From: Candidatus Solibacter usitatus | Lineage (GTDB): Bacteria; Acidobacteriota; Terriglobia; Bryobacterales; Bryobacteraceae | Assembly (NCBI GenBank): GCA_016191645.1 | Contig: JACPVQ010000124.1 | Coordinates: 1 to 58,685, forward strand | DNA length: 58,685 nt | Reading direction: 5' to 3' | Shown: positions 1 through 9,453 of the stretch, piece by piece | Position numbering within the stretch: the stretch's first letter is position 1 | Layout: each line of letters begins with the position of its first letter | The notes under the pieces: generated by a model | What the model was told of the DNA's origin: nothing | The model's database searches: none | The model's input: the letters and a program-made list of their open reading frames with translations, nothing else | Program-made: the position numbers and the translations under genes

Positions 1-1
1 G

Positions 2-1861
2 CTCTATCCACAAAAACGAATCGGAGCAAAGGGAGAAGGCCGATTTGAACGTATCGGTTGGGACGAGGCTCTCGACACCATCGCCGCAAATTTGCAGCGT
101 GTCGCAAGCGCGTCGGGCCCCGAGTCGATTCTTCCTTACAGCTATGCAGGCACCATGGGTCTGCTGCAAAACGCCGGAATGGATCGCCGCTTCTTCCACC
201 GCCTGGGGGCGTCGCGACTGGACCGCACCATTTGCTCCTCGGCGGGCGGGGCGGGGATGAACGAAGCGCTTGGCTTGCGTTACTCCACCGAGCCTGAGCA
301 ATTCCGCCACAGCAAGCTGATTCTTGCGTGGGCGGGCAACATCCACGGCACCAACGTTCACTTATGGCCTTTCATTCAGGAGGCCCGGCGCAACGGTGCC
401 AAGCTGTACGTCATCGATCCGGTGAAAACGCGTACCGGCGCGGTGGCCGACAAATGGTTTCCCATCTACCCCGGCACGGACCTGGCGCTGGCGTTGGGAA
501 TGATGCACGTAATTCTCGGCGAGAATTTGCAGGATCGCGATTACATTGCCGCTCACACGAACAACGTGGAGGATCTCAGCAAACACGTCCGTGAGTACAC
601 GCCCTCGCGCGTCGCCGAACTGACCGGCATCGCGGCGGAAGACATTGTTTCGTTAGCTCGTGAGTACGCAAGTACCCGCCCCGCGGCCATACGCATGAAC
701 TACGGATTGCAGCGCAGCGACCGTGGAGGCCGTGCCGTGCATGCCATCGCTTATCTGCCCGTGCTTACCGGCTCGTGGAAAGATATCGGCGGAGGGTTGC
801 AGCTCTCCACGTCACAAGCTTTCCATTTCAATCGCGAATCGCTGGAGATGCCGGAACTGCAAAAACGCTCCTCACTCGGCCGCCAATCCCGTCTGATCAA
901 CATGACGGAATTGGGCCGAGCTTTGAACGAAGTGCGCGATCCACAGGTGAACGCTCTGGTCGTCTTCAATTCCAACCCGGCGGCCATCGCGCCAAATCTC
1001 AGCAGCGTGACGCGGGGACTGTCACGCGAGAGTTTATTCACCGCGGTGCTGGAGCAATTCCAAACCGATACCGCCGACTATGCCGACGTGCTGCTGCCGG
1101 TTACAACGTTCCTGGAGCATTCCGATTTGTATCTTGCTTACGGACATTACTACCTGCAGCTTGCCCGTCCCGCATTGCCGGCTCCCGGCGAATGCAAATC
1201 GAACCTGGAGATCTTCCGGCTGCTCGCCGGGCGGATGGGTTTCGACGACGCGTGCTTCCGCGAATCCGAAGACGACATGATCCGCGGGTTGCTTTCCTCC
1301 GGTCATCCATTTCTCAAAGGCATCACCCTTGAAGAATTGGAACGCGAGCGCTCCGTCCGTTTGCGATTGCCGGAACCGTTCCAGCCTTTTGCGAAGGGTG
1401 GTTTTGGAACGCCGGACGGCAAGTGCGATCTTTCTCCCCGGAATCTGGACTATGTGCCGCCGGTGGAGTCGCGCTTCGGCGACGGACAGCTTCTGGCGAA
1501 GTATCCACTGGAACTGGTGAGTTCGAAAAACGACAATTGCATGAACTCGACGTTCGGCCATCGCGACGCCGTAGACGAGGAAACAACGCTGTTGTGGATG
1601 CATTCGGACGATGCGGCGCGGCGCGGCATCTGCGACGGCGACGCCGTGCGCGTATTCAACGGACGCGGCAATGTGATCCTCAAGGCGCATGTAAACGGGC
1701 ATGTGATGACAGGCGTGGTTCGCGCGCCTTCGGTACGCTGGCCCAAGCGCATGGCGAACCGGCAAGGGATCAACGTGCTGACCTCGGATCGCCTCACCGA
1801 CATCGGCGGCGGCCCGGTCTTCTTCAGCACCCTGGTGGAAGTGGAACGATGCGGCGATTGA
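2..1861 (+). CDS. Molybdopterin oxidoreductase, catalytic subunit (5' end outside window)
   Basis: The reading frame is open from base 2, so the true start and any N-terminal 4Fe-4S domain lie upstream. The visible 619 residues begin with YPQKRIGAKGEGRFERIGWD, the usual stretch after the iron-sulfur motif of Mo-bis-MGD enzymes. They continue through the MGD-binding core (ILAWAGNIHGTN, VIDPVKTRTG, FPIYPGTD) to a C-terminal molydopterin-binding domain (DDAARRGICDGDAVRVFNGRG). The family includes formate dehydrogenases, nitrate reductases and other oxo-transferases that act on small substrates with a bound Mo or W. The substrate cannot be told from this fragment. The gene overlaps the next one by 13 nt, so the two are probably co-transcribed. 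Confidence 0.9.
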   Translation, partial: LYPQKRIGAKGEGRFERIGWDEALDTIAANLQRVASASGPESILPYSYAGTMGLLQNAGMDRRFFHRLGASRLDRTICSSAGGAGMNEALGLRYSTEPEQFRHSKLILAWAGNIHGTNVHLWPFIQEARRNGAKLYVIDPVKTRTGAVADKWFPIYPGTDLALALGMMHVILGENLQDRDYIAAHTNNVEDLSKHVREYTPSRVAELTGIAAEDIVSLAREYASTRPAAIRMNYGLQRSDRGGRAVHAIAYLPVLTGSWKDIGGGLQLSTSQAFHFNRESLEMPELQKRSSLGRQSRLINMTELGRALNEVRDPQVNALVVFNSNPAAIAPNLSSVTRGLSRESLFTAVLEQFQTDTADYADVLLPVTTFLEHSDLYLAYGHYYLQLARPALPAPGECKSNLEIFRLLAGRMGFDDACFRESEDDMIRGLLSSGHPFLKGITLEELERERSVRLRLPEPFQPFAKGGFGTPDGKCDLSPRNLDYVPPVESRFGDGQLLAKYPLELVSSKNDNCMNSTFGHRDAVDEETTLLWMHSDDAARRGICDGDAVRVFNGRGNVILKAHVNGHVMTGVVRAPSVRWPKRMANRQGINVLTSDRLTDIGGGPVFFSTLVEVERCGD

Positions 1862-2361
1862 CCGCGTTCGCGCTGCTCCTATGTTCCGCCGCCTGCAACA
1901 AGCCGCAATATGTAAGGCCCGCGCCTTCCGGAGAAGAGTTGCGGATTGCGTCCGTGATTCTTACCGGCGATGAGTCGTCGGTCATTCAACTGGTGCGTGG
2001 ATTTCACCAGGTGGAGAGTGGATGGCGATGGACCAAGGGCGCGTTCGCCGTTACGCTGCGCGCGCCCAAAGATGCCGCCGACAAGGGGGCGGCGCTGGCC
2101 GTCCATTCCTTCCTGCCGGAAGGGATGATCGAAAAGTTAGGGCCGATGAAAGTCTCCGTCCGTGTGTCTGGAACCGCCATTGGATCGGAAACGTTTTCCA
2201 AAAACGGCGACTCGAAATGGAGGATGGACCTGGCGCCGAATGTATTTCGCGATGAGGCAATCACCATCGAGTTTGCGTTGGACAAGTTTCACGCGGCGGG
2301 AAGCATCGAACCGCGAGAACTCGGGCTGATCGCCTACTCGTTCGCGTTGGAAGCGAAATAG
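1849..2361 (+). CDS. Small secreted lipoprotein of unknown function
   Basis: A 170-aa protein. The ATG at 1849 is chosen because it starts a typical lipoprotein leader: MRR, a hydrophobic stretch FALLL, then the lipobox SAAC with Cys16. Longer readings from upstream starts only cover the preceding gene in another frame. After the leader the protein is soluble and beta-rich by eye (IASVILTGDESSVIQLV, KVSVRVSGTAIGSETF), with no recognised enzyme motif. It may be an outer-membrane or periplasmic lipoprotein. It overlaps the molybdopterin oxidoreductase by 13 nt, suggesting translational coupling, but whether they work together is unknown. Its 3' end overlaps the convergent GNAT gene by 28 nt. 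Confidence 0.7.
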   Translation: MRRLTAFALLLCSAACNKPQYVRPAPSGEELRIASVILTGDESSVIQLVRGFHQVESGWRWTKGAFAVTLRAPKDAADKGAALAVHSFLPEGMIEKLGPMKVSVRVSGTAIGSETFSKNGDSKWRMDLAPNVFRDEAITIEFALDKFHAAGSIEPRELGLIAYSFALEAK

Positions 2362-3137
2362 GCCCACTCGCCCACGGCGCGATAACCCATCTGTTCGTAC
2401 AGCGGCCTGCCCATTTCGCTGGCATGCAAAACGGTTCTCAGCATGCCGTGCACGGCCGCCGCCTGTTCCAGGGAATGGCGCATCACCGCCTCGGCGTATC
2501 CTTTTTGCCGGTGATCGGGATGCGTGGCCACCATCGAAACATACAGCCGGTCGTCCAGCACGTTCGTAGTGGAAGTGCTGACCATTTGTCCATTCGCGCC
2601 CGCGTTGTATCCGAAATCCACATCCGGGTTTTTGCAAATCGCCTCCGCGTCCACAGCCGGCCAGCCCAGTTCCAGAGGCATGTGATAGCTCAAGCAGTTG
2701 AGATCTGAGCAGACCATGCGGCCATCGCGCCCGGCGATCCGTTCCAATGCAACTTCCGGCAGAGGACGGACAGGCGGCAGAATTTCGTCCGCCCACATCG
2801 ACGTCAGACCGCCGATCCGCGCCAATCCTTTCGACGCAAACAACTCCTCCGCGCGATCTTCCAACTCTTTGGGCAGCAAATCCAACTGCAGAAAAAACAG
2901 CCAGGGCAATTCGCGTGGAACTGCATCGAGGATTGCGCCCTGTATTCTTTTCGCAAGGTCCGCTTCCGAGCTAACGGAACTATTCAGCACGGTTCCGTTG
3001 AAAAACGGCATGGGGGTATTTGCCCAAGCCGCTTCGAAGCCGTCATAAACGCGGATCTCACCGCCCGCGGCCGATTTCGCGCAATGACGCAGGTAGCCGG
3101 CCCACAGGCCGGATTCCAATTGAAAGTCGTTTTTCAT
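2334..3137 (-). CDS. GNAT-family N-acetyltransferase
   Basis: A 267-aa protein. The start at 3137 (MKNDFQLESG) is preferred over one 48 nt upstream because a TAAGG-like ribosome site sits just before it. The C-terminal third holds a GNAT core: a VSMVATHPDHRQKGYAEAVM strand-loop-helix with the acetyl-CoA pyrophosphate loop (Q/R-x-x-G-x-A form, here RQKGYA), and a final GRPLYEQMGYRAVGE motif. The N-terminal half is less conserved, as in many two-lobed GNAT proteins. The acceptor substrate is unknown. It is a single gene, convergent with the lipoprotein gene and divergent from the DUF1080 gene. Confidence 0.8.
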   Translation of the reverse strand: MKNDFQLESGLWAGYLRHCAKSAAGGEIRVYDGFEAAWANTPMPFFNGTVLNSSVSSEADLAKRIQGAILDAVPRELPWLFFLQLDLLPKELEDRAEELFASKGLARIGGLTSMWADEILPPVRPLPEVALERIAGRDGRMVCSDLNCLSYHMPLELGWPAVDAEAICKNPDVDFGYNAGANGQMVSTSTTNVLDDRLYVSMVATHPDHRQKGYAEAVMRHSLEQAAAVHGMLRTVLHASEMGRPLYEQMGYRAVGEWAYFASNANE

Positions 3138-3199
3138 TTGTGCCTTACCACTATTATTCTTCAGAATTGTTCTGTACTGGAACACTGCATCACTTCAGA

Positions 3200-3212
3200 T
3201 ATACTTGATCCC
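3200..3212 (+). promoter_or_regulatory. Possible leaderless promoter -10 (TATACT) for the DUF1080 operon
   Basis: TATACT at 3200-3205 is followed by only 7 nt before the ATG at 3213. No purine-rich ribosome site fits in that gap. If this is the -10, transcription would start at or beside the A of the start codon. No clear -35 was found. Confidence 0.4.
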
Positions 3213-4424
3213 ATGTTACGGCTCACCGCTTTCGTCATTGTTTTCTCCCTCGCCGCCCCCGCGCAGGACGCGCTCCGTCCCATCTTCGATGGCAAAACGC
3301 TCAAAGGCTGGACGCAGTGCAACGGTAACGCCACCTACAAGGTGGACAACGGAACCATCCTCGGCACCACAGTTGCGGGCTCGCCTAATAGCTTCCTCTG
3401 CACGGACCGCGAGTACGGCGATTTCGTGCTGGAACTGGAGATCAAGAACGACGTCGCGCTGAACTCGGGCGTGCAGATCCGCTCGCACCGGTACGCCGCT
3501 GATTCGAAAGTGCTCACCAATAACGGCAAGCAGATTGTCGAGCGCAAACATCCGGCAGGGCGCGTGTATGGCTATCAAGTGGAAGTCGCCACGGAGACGG
3601 GAGGCGCGTCGGGGGGCATCTACGACGAGGCGCGGCGCGGCTGGCTGCACAACGTCTCTCCCGATCCGGCGGCGGGCAAAGCATTCAAAGACAATCAGTG
3701 GAACAAGTACCGCATTGAAGCGGAAGGCGATCATATTCGCACTTGGATCAACGGCGTCGCATGTGCCGACGTGCGCGATTCCGCCGATCTCAGCGGATTC
3801 ATCGGCTTGCAAGTGCACGCATTCACCGGCGAAAAGCCGGCGCAGGTCCGCTTCCGCAACATTCGCATTCAGGACAAGGGGCGACACACCTGGAAATCGC
3901 TGTTCGACGGAAAGACAATGTCCGGTTGGGAGCAGAAAGGCCCCGGCAAGTGGACCATCGAGGACGGTGCGTTCCATGCCGTGAGCGTCGATGGCGAGAC
4001 GCGGACGGGAACCATGATGGCGGACCGCGACGTACGCGACGTGACGCTGCGCGTGATGTTCAGGATGCTTGGGAAAGGCGAATCGAACAGCGGCATTTTC
4101 GTGCGTGCCGATAAGACCACGCTCGCCGGCTACGAAGTGGAGATCGACGAAAAGAAAGGCACGGGCGGGTTGTTTGAAGTGGGCGGGCGGCGCTGGGTGA
4201 CCGGTCCGGAAGACAACGCCGCGCTGCGCGTGAACGATTGGAATGAGATGATCGCCAGCCTTCACGGCGACCGGCTGGTGTTCCATCTCAACGGCATCAA
4301 GACGCTCGATCTGCCCAATGATACGCAGGGCAAGAAGGAAGGCCGCATCGCATTGCAGATTCACAACAAGCGCACGACGGAGATTTTCTTTAAGGACGTG
4401 GCGATTCTGGAGAAGGCGAAATAG
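3213..4424 (+). CDS. Secreted protein with two DUF1080 (3-keto-disaccharide hydrolase) domains
   Basis: A 403-aa protein starting MLRLTAFVIVFSLAAPAQDA, a signal peptide. Two concanavalin-like DUF1080 domains follow. The first, at about residues 22-225, begins RPIFDGKTLKGWTQ; the second, at about 232-402, begins KSLFDGKTMSGWEQ. Each carries the late GIFVRADKT/GVQIRSH-type strands of the family. DUF1080 proteins include 3-keto-disaccharide hydrolases and are common in Acidobacteriota and Planctomycetota. It probably acts in the periplasm or outside on carbohydrates. It ends 2 nt before the amidohydrolase gene, so it is probably the first gene of a three-gene operon. The ATG was chosen for the signal peptide; a longer upstream reading lacks one. 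Confidence 0.85.
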   Translation: MLRLTAFVIVFSLAAPAQDALRPIFDGKTLKGWTQCNGNATYKVDNGTILGTTVAGSPNSFLCTDREYGDFVLELEIKNDVALNSGVQIRSHRYAADSKVLTNNGKQIVERKHPAGRVYGYQVEVATETGGASGGIYDEARRGWLHNVSPDPAAGKAFKDNQWNKYRIEAEGDHIRTWINGVACADVRDSADLSGFIGLQVHAFTGEKPAQVRFRNIRIQDKGRHTWKSLFDGKTMSGWEQKGPGKWTIEDGAFHAVSVDGETRTGTMMADRDVRDVTLRVMFRMLGKGESNSGIFVRADKTTLAGYEVEIDEKKGTGGLFEVGGRRWVTGPEDNAALRVNDWNEMIASLHGDRLVFHLNGIKTLDLPNDTQGKKEGRIALQIHNKRTTEIFFKDVAILEKAK

Positions 4425-4426
4425 AG

Positions 4427-6913
4427 ATGCGTTTCGCGTTCGCTCTGCTTGCCGCATCCTGTGTCTACGCACAGCAATATGACATCGTCATTCGCAATGG
4501 CCGCGTCCTCGATCCGGAGTCGCGCCTCGACGCCGTGCGCAATGTCGGCATTCGCAACGGAAAGATCGCGGCAATATCAGCCACCCCATTGAACGGGCGG
4601 CGCGTGATCGACGCTACGGGCCTTGTGGTAGCGCCGGGTTTCATCGATCTGCATTCGCACGGCCAGGACGCGGAGAACTATCGCGTCAAGGCCCTGGACG
4701 GAGTGACCTCGGCGCTGGAATGTGAGATTGGCGTGGCCGATCCGGAGTCGTGGTATCGCGAGCGCGAGGGCAAAGCATTGGTCAATTTCGGAGCGACCGT
4801 TGGGCATGTGCCGGTGCGCATGGCGCGATTCCGCGACAGCGGCGCGTTTCTTCCGGCCGATCGCGGCGCGCACACCAAGCCAGCGGGTGAGGACATCACG
4901 GAAATGGCCCGCACCATTGAGCGCGGTTTGCAGCAAGGAGCGGTGGGCGTCGGCATGGGCGTGATGTACACTCCTGGCGCATCGGCGATGGAGTTGCTTT
5001 CCATGTTCAAGGTAGCCGCGCGATTCAAAGCCCCGGTCTATGTGCATGTGCGTTCCGGCGTGGAAGGGTTGAATGAAGTCATCGGCTACGCGGCCGTGAG
5101 CGGAGCGCCGCTTCACGTTGTGCATTTGAACAGCAGCGGAGCGCGGCGCAACACGGTGAACTTTCTCGATATCATCGCGGCGTCAAAGCAGCGCGGCATG
5201 GACGTGACAACCGAATGCTACCCCTACACCGCGGGGCAAACGAACATTCAATCGACGGTCTACGACGATGGCTGGCAACAGCGCATGGGCGTCACCTATT
5301 CCGATCTGCTGTGGGTGGCGACGGGTGAGCGTCTCACAGCGGAATCATTCGCGCGCTATCGCAAGACGGGCGGCAGCGTGATCTCATTCACCAACAGCGA
5401 AGAGATGGTGAGAACCGCGGCGTTGAGCCCGTTGACGATGATTGCCAGCGACGGCATTTTGCGCAATGGTTTGGGCCATCCGAGGTCCACGGGCACGTAC
5501 TCCCGCATTCTCAGCGCTTACGTCCGCGAGGAGAAAGCGCTTCCGTTGATGGAGGCCATCCGCAAGATGGCGCTGATGCCGGCGCAGCGGCTGGAGGCGC
5601 GTGTGCCCGCGATGCGCAACAAAGGCCGCATCAAGATGGGCGCGGACGCTGACCTTGTTGTGTTTGACGCGCAAACCGTGGCCGACCGTTCCACTTACGA
5701 GAAGCCCGCCGTCCCCTCGGAAGGCTTTCGCTTCGTGCTGGTGGGAGGCGTGCCCGTTGTGGAAGGCGGCCGGTTGAACGAAAAAGAGTATCCAGGGCGC
5801 GGCGTAAGAGCTGGTACCCAGGCCGATCCGTTGCGCGGCGATCTCCTATATAAGGATGTGCGCGCGTATGCCGAAATCGGCGTTCACCGCACGGGAACCA
5901 CGGGCGATCACCGCACCAACGATTGGCTGGCGGCACGATTGCGGGAGATGGGATATGCGGTGAAGAAACAGGAATGGACAACGCCGCAATTTCATTTCGA
6001 TTCGGCAAGCGTCGTTGTGGAAGGCAAGACGATTCGTGCGTTTCCGCTTTGGCTGCCGAAGGCTGGTGTGGTGAGCGGAACCCTTGCCATAGAGCCTGAG
6101 AAGGGCAAGCTCGCGGTTGGGTCCGTTGCAACCATTCAGGCAACCACCGGAGAGAGCGGCGAGATTGCGGCCATCAATGCCGCCCCCATCACGCAGGATC
6201 GGTCGAAAGTTCTTGTTGGCCCGGCAGACATGAAGTGGCTGGAGCAGGCGGCGGCACGAGACGCGAAAGCTACGGTAAGCATTCAGGGACGCTTCGATGC
6301 CAACACGAAATCGCACAACGTCATTGCAACCGCCGGCAGCAGCGGCAAGTGGATCATCGTATCGACGCCTTCCAGCGGCTGGTTTCAATGCGCGGGCGAG
6401 CGCGGAACGGGCATCGCGATCTGGCTTGCGCTGGCGCAACGCGCCGTATCGCGAAACTCCGGCTTCCGATATATGTTTGTGGCGAACTCCGGACACGAAC
6501 TCGATTTTCTTGGAGCGCGTAAACTTCTGGAAAGCGGAATCGTGCCACAGCCGCAGGAGGTCGCCGCATGGTTTCACTTTGGGGCCAACGCCGCCATGCG
6601 CTCGTTCCGTAACGAAAACGGCAGGTGGGTTCCAGTACCGGAACGTGAACCGGGTCGCATCACCGCGGACGAGCAATTCCACGGCATGCTGCGCTCGGCC
6701 TTTCCCGAAAGCGGCGGCTACCAGGTTGTAAAAGCCGTGGGACCGGGAGAGCTTGGCCTCTGGCAAAAAGCCGGCTATCCCTCGTACGGTATCGTTTCGC
6801 GAAACCTCTGGTTTCATACCGCGCGCGATGGGATGGAATCGACAACGCCGGAGTTTCTGGAAACTGTAGCGCGGGCATCGGCCCGCTCATTAGACCTATT
6901 GGAACAAAAATGA
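4427..6913 (+). CDS. Secreted N-acyl-D-amino-acid deacylase-like amidohydrolase fused to an M28-like domain
   Basis: An 828-aa protein with a short signal peptide (MRFAFALLAASCVYAQ). Residues about 20-465 form an amidohydrolase of the D-aminoacylase type: GFIDLHSHGQD metal motif, GAVGVGMGVMYTPGA, YVHVRSG, VVHLNSSG, TTECYPY and IASDGILRNGLGHPRS. Residues about 470-828 resemble an M28 zinc aminopeptidase or PA-type module: GDHRTNDWLAARLREMGY, SHNVIATAGSSGKWIIV, FVANSGHELDFLGARKLL. The zinc ligands of M28 look lost: the HxD position reads TPSSG and the GANDNASG position reads AGERGTG. The deacylase half is probably active; the second half may only bind peptides. It lies between the DUF1080 and M55 genes, with a 4-nt overlap into M55. 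Confidence 0.8.
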   Translation: MRFAFALLAASCVYAQQYDIVIRNGRVLDPESRLDAVRNVGIRNGKIAAISATPLNGRRVIDATGLVVAPGFIDLHSHGQDAENYRVKALDGVTSALECEIGVADPESWYREREGKALVNFGATVGHVPVRMARFRDSGAFLPADRGAHTKPAGEDITEMARTIERGLQQGAVGVGMGVMYTPGASAMELLSMFKVAARFKAPVYVHVRSGVEGLNEVIGYAAVSGAPLHVVHLNSSGARRNTVNFLDIIAASKQRGMDVTTECYPYTAGQTNIQSTVYDDGWQQRMGVTYSDLLWVATGERLTAESFARYRKTGGSVISFTNSEEMVRTAALSPLTMIASDGILRNGLGHPRSTGTYSRILSAYVREEKALPLMEAIRKMALMPAQRLEARVPAMRNKGRIKMGADADLVVFDAQTVADRSTYEKPAVPSEGFRFVLVGGVPVVEGGRLNEKEYPGRGVRAGTQADPLRGDLLYKDVRAYAEIGVHRTGTTGDHRTNDWLAARLREMGYAVKKQEWTTPQFHFDSASVVVEGKTIRAFPLWLPKAGVVSGTLAIEPEKGKLAVGSVATIQATTGESGEIAAINAAPITQDRSKVLVGPADMKWLEQAAARDAKATVSIQGRFDANTKSHNVIATAGSSGKWIIVSTPSSGWFQCAGERGTGIAIWLALAQRAVSRNSGFRYMFVANSGHELDFLGARKLLESGIVPQPQEVAAWFHFGANAAMRSFRNENGRWVPVPEREPGRITADEQFHGMLRSAFPESGGYQVVKAVGPGELGLWQKAGYPSYGIVSRNLWFHTARDGMESTTPEFLETVARASARSLDLLEQK

Positions 6914-7737
6914 CACGCACGATTCGTTGCGCTGCCGTCCTGCTTACGGCATGCGGCATCTGCCTGGCACAAGGGCCGCGCATCGCCATCATCACCGATA
7001 TGGAGGGTGTCGGCGGCGTGAACAACGCCGAGGAGCAGCTTCTGCCCGGCCAGCGCCGCTTCGACGAATCGCGCAAGCTGCTGACAGGGGAGTTGAACGC
7101 CGCCGTTGCCGGTGCATTTCGAGCGGGCGCAAGCGAAGTGGTGGTCTGGGACGGCCACGACGGCAGCCGCAGCCTTTCCATCGATACCATTCATCCGCGG
7201 GCGAAACTCATTCAAGGCAGACCCACGCCATCCACTTATTATTTCGGCGACAACCTCTATGACGGGTTGATGTGGGTGGGCCAGCATCCCATGGCTGGGG
7301 CCAACGGCGTTCTGGCGCATTCGCAGAGTTTCAGCGTGCAACAGATTACTTTGAACGGAAAGCCGGTCGGAGAGATCGGGCAGGCAGCGGCCATCGCCGG
7401 TTATTACGGCATCCCGGCCATCATGCTTTCTGGAGACGAGGCGGCCTGCGAAGAACTTCGCGACCTGCAACCGAAGGCGGAAACCGTTGCCGTAAAGAAG
7501 CTGGTGGGAAAGGCGTCCACGCTGAGCCTGTCGCATGAAGAGGCCAAACGGCAAATCGAGGCGGCGGCGTTTCGCGCCGTGCGGCGGATCAAGGAGTTCA
7601 AGCCCTGGAAGATCGATGGACCGGTGGAACTGAAATTCGTTTTCAAGCCGGATCCGCAAAAAACGCCCGAAGGCCGGACTAACATTTATAAGGGCGCGAC
7701 CGTACTGGAGGCCTATCAGGCGTGGCTCGGAAAATAG
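6910..7737 (+). CDS. Secreted M55-family D-aminopeptidase (DppA-like)
   Basis: A 275-aa protein with an N-terminal signal peptide ([21 protein letters not shown]). M55 motifs are present in order: ITDMEGVGG (metal-binding Asp and Glu), [39 protein letters not shown] and the closing [11 protein letters not shown]. DppA-type enzymes are zinc D-aminopeptidases that release D-alanine or other D-residues from peptides; cytosolic DppA is the best known, whereas this copy appears exported. The ATGA overlap with the amidohydrolase gene means they are translated together. The pair suggests breakdown of D-amino-acid peptides or acylated D-amino acids such as cell-wall fragments. This is the last gene of the operon. 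Confidence 0.85.
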   Translation: MTRTIRCAAVLLTACGICLAQGPRIAIITDMEGVGGVNNAEEQLLPGQRRFDESRKLLTGELNAAVAGAFRAGASEVVVWDGHDGSRSLSIDTIHPRAKLIQGRPTPSTYYFGDNLYDGLMWVGQHPMAGANGVLAHSQSFSVQQITLNGKPVGEIGQAAAIAGYYGIPAIMLSGDEAACEELRDLQPKAETVAVKKLVGKASTLSLSHEEAKRQIEAAAFRAVRRIKEFKPWKIDGPVELKFVFKPDPQKTPEGRTNIYKGATVLEAYQAWLGK

Positions 7738-7780
7738 AAACCGTGTCTGGGCTGGCTGCGTCCAAGGAGTAACGATCTTT

Positions 7781-7827
7781 GGTACTGGTGGTACCTCCTT
7801 GACGCTATCACTTGTGTTCTCTATGAT
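7781..7827 (+). promoter_or_regulatory. Sigma70-type promoter with adjacent inverted repeat, GWxTD gene
   Basis: TTGACG at 7799-7804 and TATGAT at 7822-7827 are separated by 17 nt, close to the consensus. The predicted start is near 7834, giving a leader of about 31 nt with AGGGA before the ATG at 7865. Just upstream, GGTAC (7781-7785) and GTACC (7791-7795) form a small inverted repeat that could be an operator. Confidence 0.6.
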
Positions 7828-7864
7828 TAAGGGTAGCTTGCGGCACTCCGCCAATAGGGAAGTT

Positions 7865-9407
7865 ATGACAGCAAAAATCCGGTTTCTGTTCGGTCTGGGC
7901 GCGGCATGCGCGCTGCTTTTGACACCCGCATCGTCCGCCGACGACAAGAAGAAACCAGCCGCACCGGCAAATCGCGAAACCGTGGCCAAGCCACTCTCTG
8001 AGAAGGAGAGAAAAAAGCGCGAGGCCAAGCTGCGCAAAGAATTAGAGACTCCCTATCGCAAATGGCTCAACGAGGACGTCACCTACATCATCACGGATGA
8101 GGAGCGCAAGGCGTTCCGCAACTTCAACACAGACGACGAGCGCGAACAGTTCATCGAACAGTTCTGGCTCCGTCGCGATCCTACGCCCGACACGCAGGAA
8201 AACGAGTTTAAGGAAGAGCACTACCGCCGCATCGCTTACGCCAATGAGCGCTACGCATCGGGCATTCCCGGTTGGAAGACCGATCGCGGCCGCATCTACA
8301 TTACCTTTGGACCGCCGGACGAAAACGAATCGCATCCGTCGGGCGGAACCTACGAGCGTCCGTTCGAAGAGGGCGGCGGAACCACATCCACCTATCCTTT
8401 CGAGAAGTGGCGCTATCGCTGGATTGAGGGAATCGGCTCCGACATCATTATCGAATTCGTCGACCCGACCATGACCGGCGAGTATCGCATGACCATGGAT
8501 CCGTCGGAAAAAGACGCGTTGATGATGGTCCCCAACGCAGGGCTCACGTTGATGGAACAGATGGGCTTGGCATCGAAGACCGACCGCTTCAGCCGCACCG
8601 ACGGTACACGCCTGGGAACCGGCGATCAGCCGTTGCCCATGCGCATGAACCAGTTCGAACGCTTGCAGCAGTACGCGATGTTGCAAAAGCCGCCGCAGAT
8701 CAAGTTCAAAGATCTGGAAGCCGCCATCAGTTCCACCATCCGTTACAATTTGCTTCCCATGAAAGTCCGCGCGGACTTCATGAAGCTGATTCGAGGATGT
8801 GGTGACGGTGGAATTTCCCACGGAACTGACGCAGCAGGCGGTAGTGGGCAGTTCGCTTTATCAGAAGTCCGTTCCCCTTGCGCCCGGCACCTACCGCCTT
8901 AACGTGGTAGTGAAGGACGTCAATGGCGGCAACATGAATAACTACGAAATGGCTCTTCATGTCCCCCGCTACGATGAAGAGAAGCTCGGATCCAGTTCCC
9001 TGGTGCTGGCGGATATGATCGAAAAAGTTCCCACGCGCAGCATCGGCACCGGCCAGTTTGTCATTGGAACCACCAAGGTTCGTCCGCGTGTGGGCGAGAC
9101 CTTCCGCCGCGATGAAAAGATGGGGATTTACGTCCAGCTTTACAACTTCGGCACCGATGAAAACAACACGAAGAAGCCCGCGGGTACGGTCGAATATGAA
9201 GTAGTCAAGCAGGGCTCGAACGAGAAGATTTTCGACTTCACGGAAGAGATCGGCAAGATTGAAGGCGCGTCCTTCCAACAGGTCACCATTGAGAAGATTC
9301 TGCCTCTCCAGAACATGGAGCCCGGCCAGTATTTACTAAAGATGAAGGTCAGCGATAAGGTGGGGAACCAATCGCTTACCCCCTCGATCTCTTTTACGGT
9401 AGTATAG
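7865..9407 (+). pseudogene. GWxTD-domain protein, interrupted by an internal deletion and frameshift
   Basis: The first frame opens at ATG 7865 with a signal peptide. It carries the GWxTD region: [52 protein letters not shown]. It is open through ADFMKLI at about 8791, then runs out of frame to a stop at 8902. Homologous sequence resumes in the +1 frame at [13 protein letters not shown] (8790 onward) and continues to the stop at 9407 ([51 protein letters not shown]). In family members I remember, some 55-70 residues lie between these two blocks, so this looks like a deletion that is not a multiple of three. It could be a real mutation or an assembly error. Confidence 0.75.
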
Positions 9408-9453
9408 TTAGGTTCGAATAGGACTTTACCCGTAGGGGAGCAGGCTTCAAACC

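Noticed and set aside
1423-1848. N-terminal extension of the lipoprotein gene from 1423
   Set aside because: It overlaps the molybdopterin oxidoreductase in another frame and has shadow-type composition; the lipobox leader begins at 1849.
3216-4472. 418-aa open frame antisense to the DUF1080 gene
   Set aside because: The sense gene has a signal peptide and two full domains; the antisense frame has no recognisable family.
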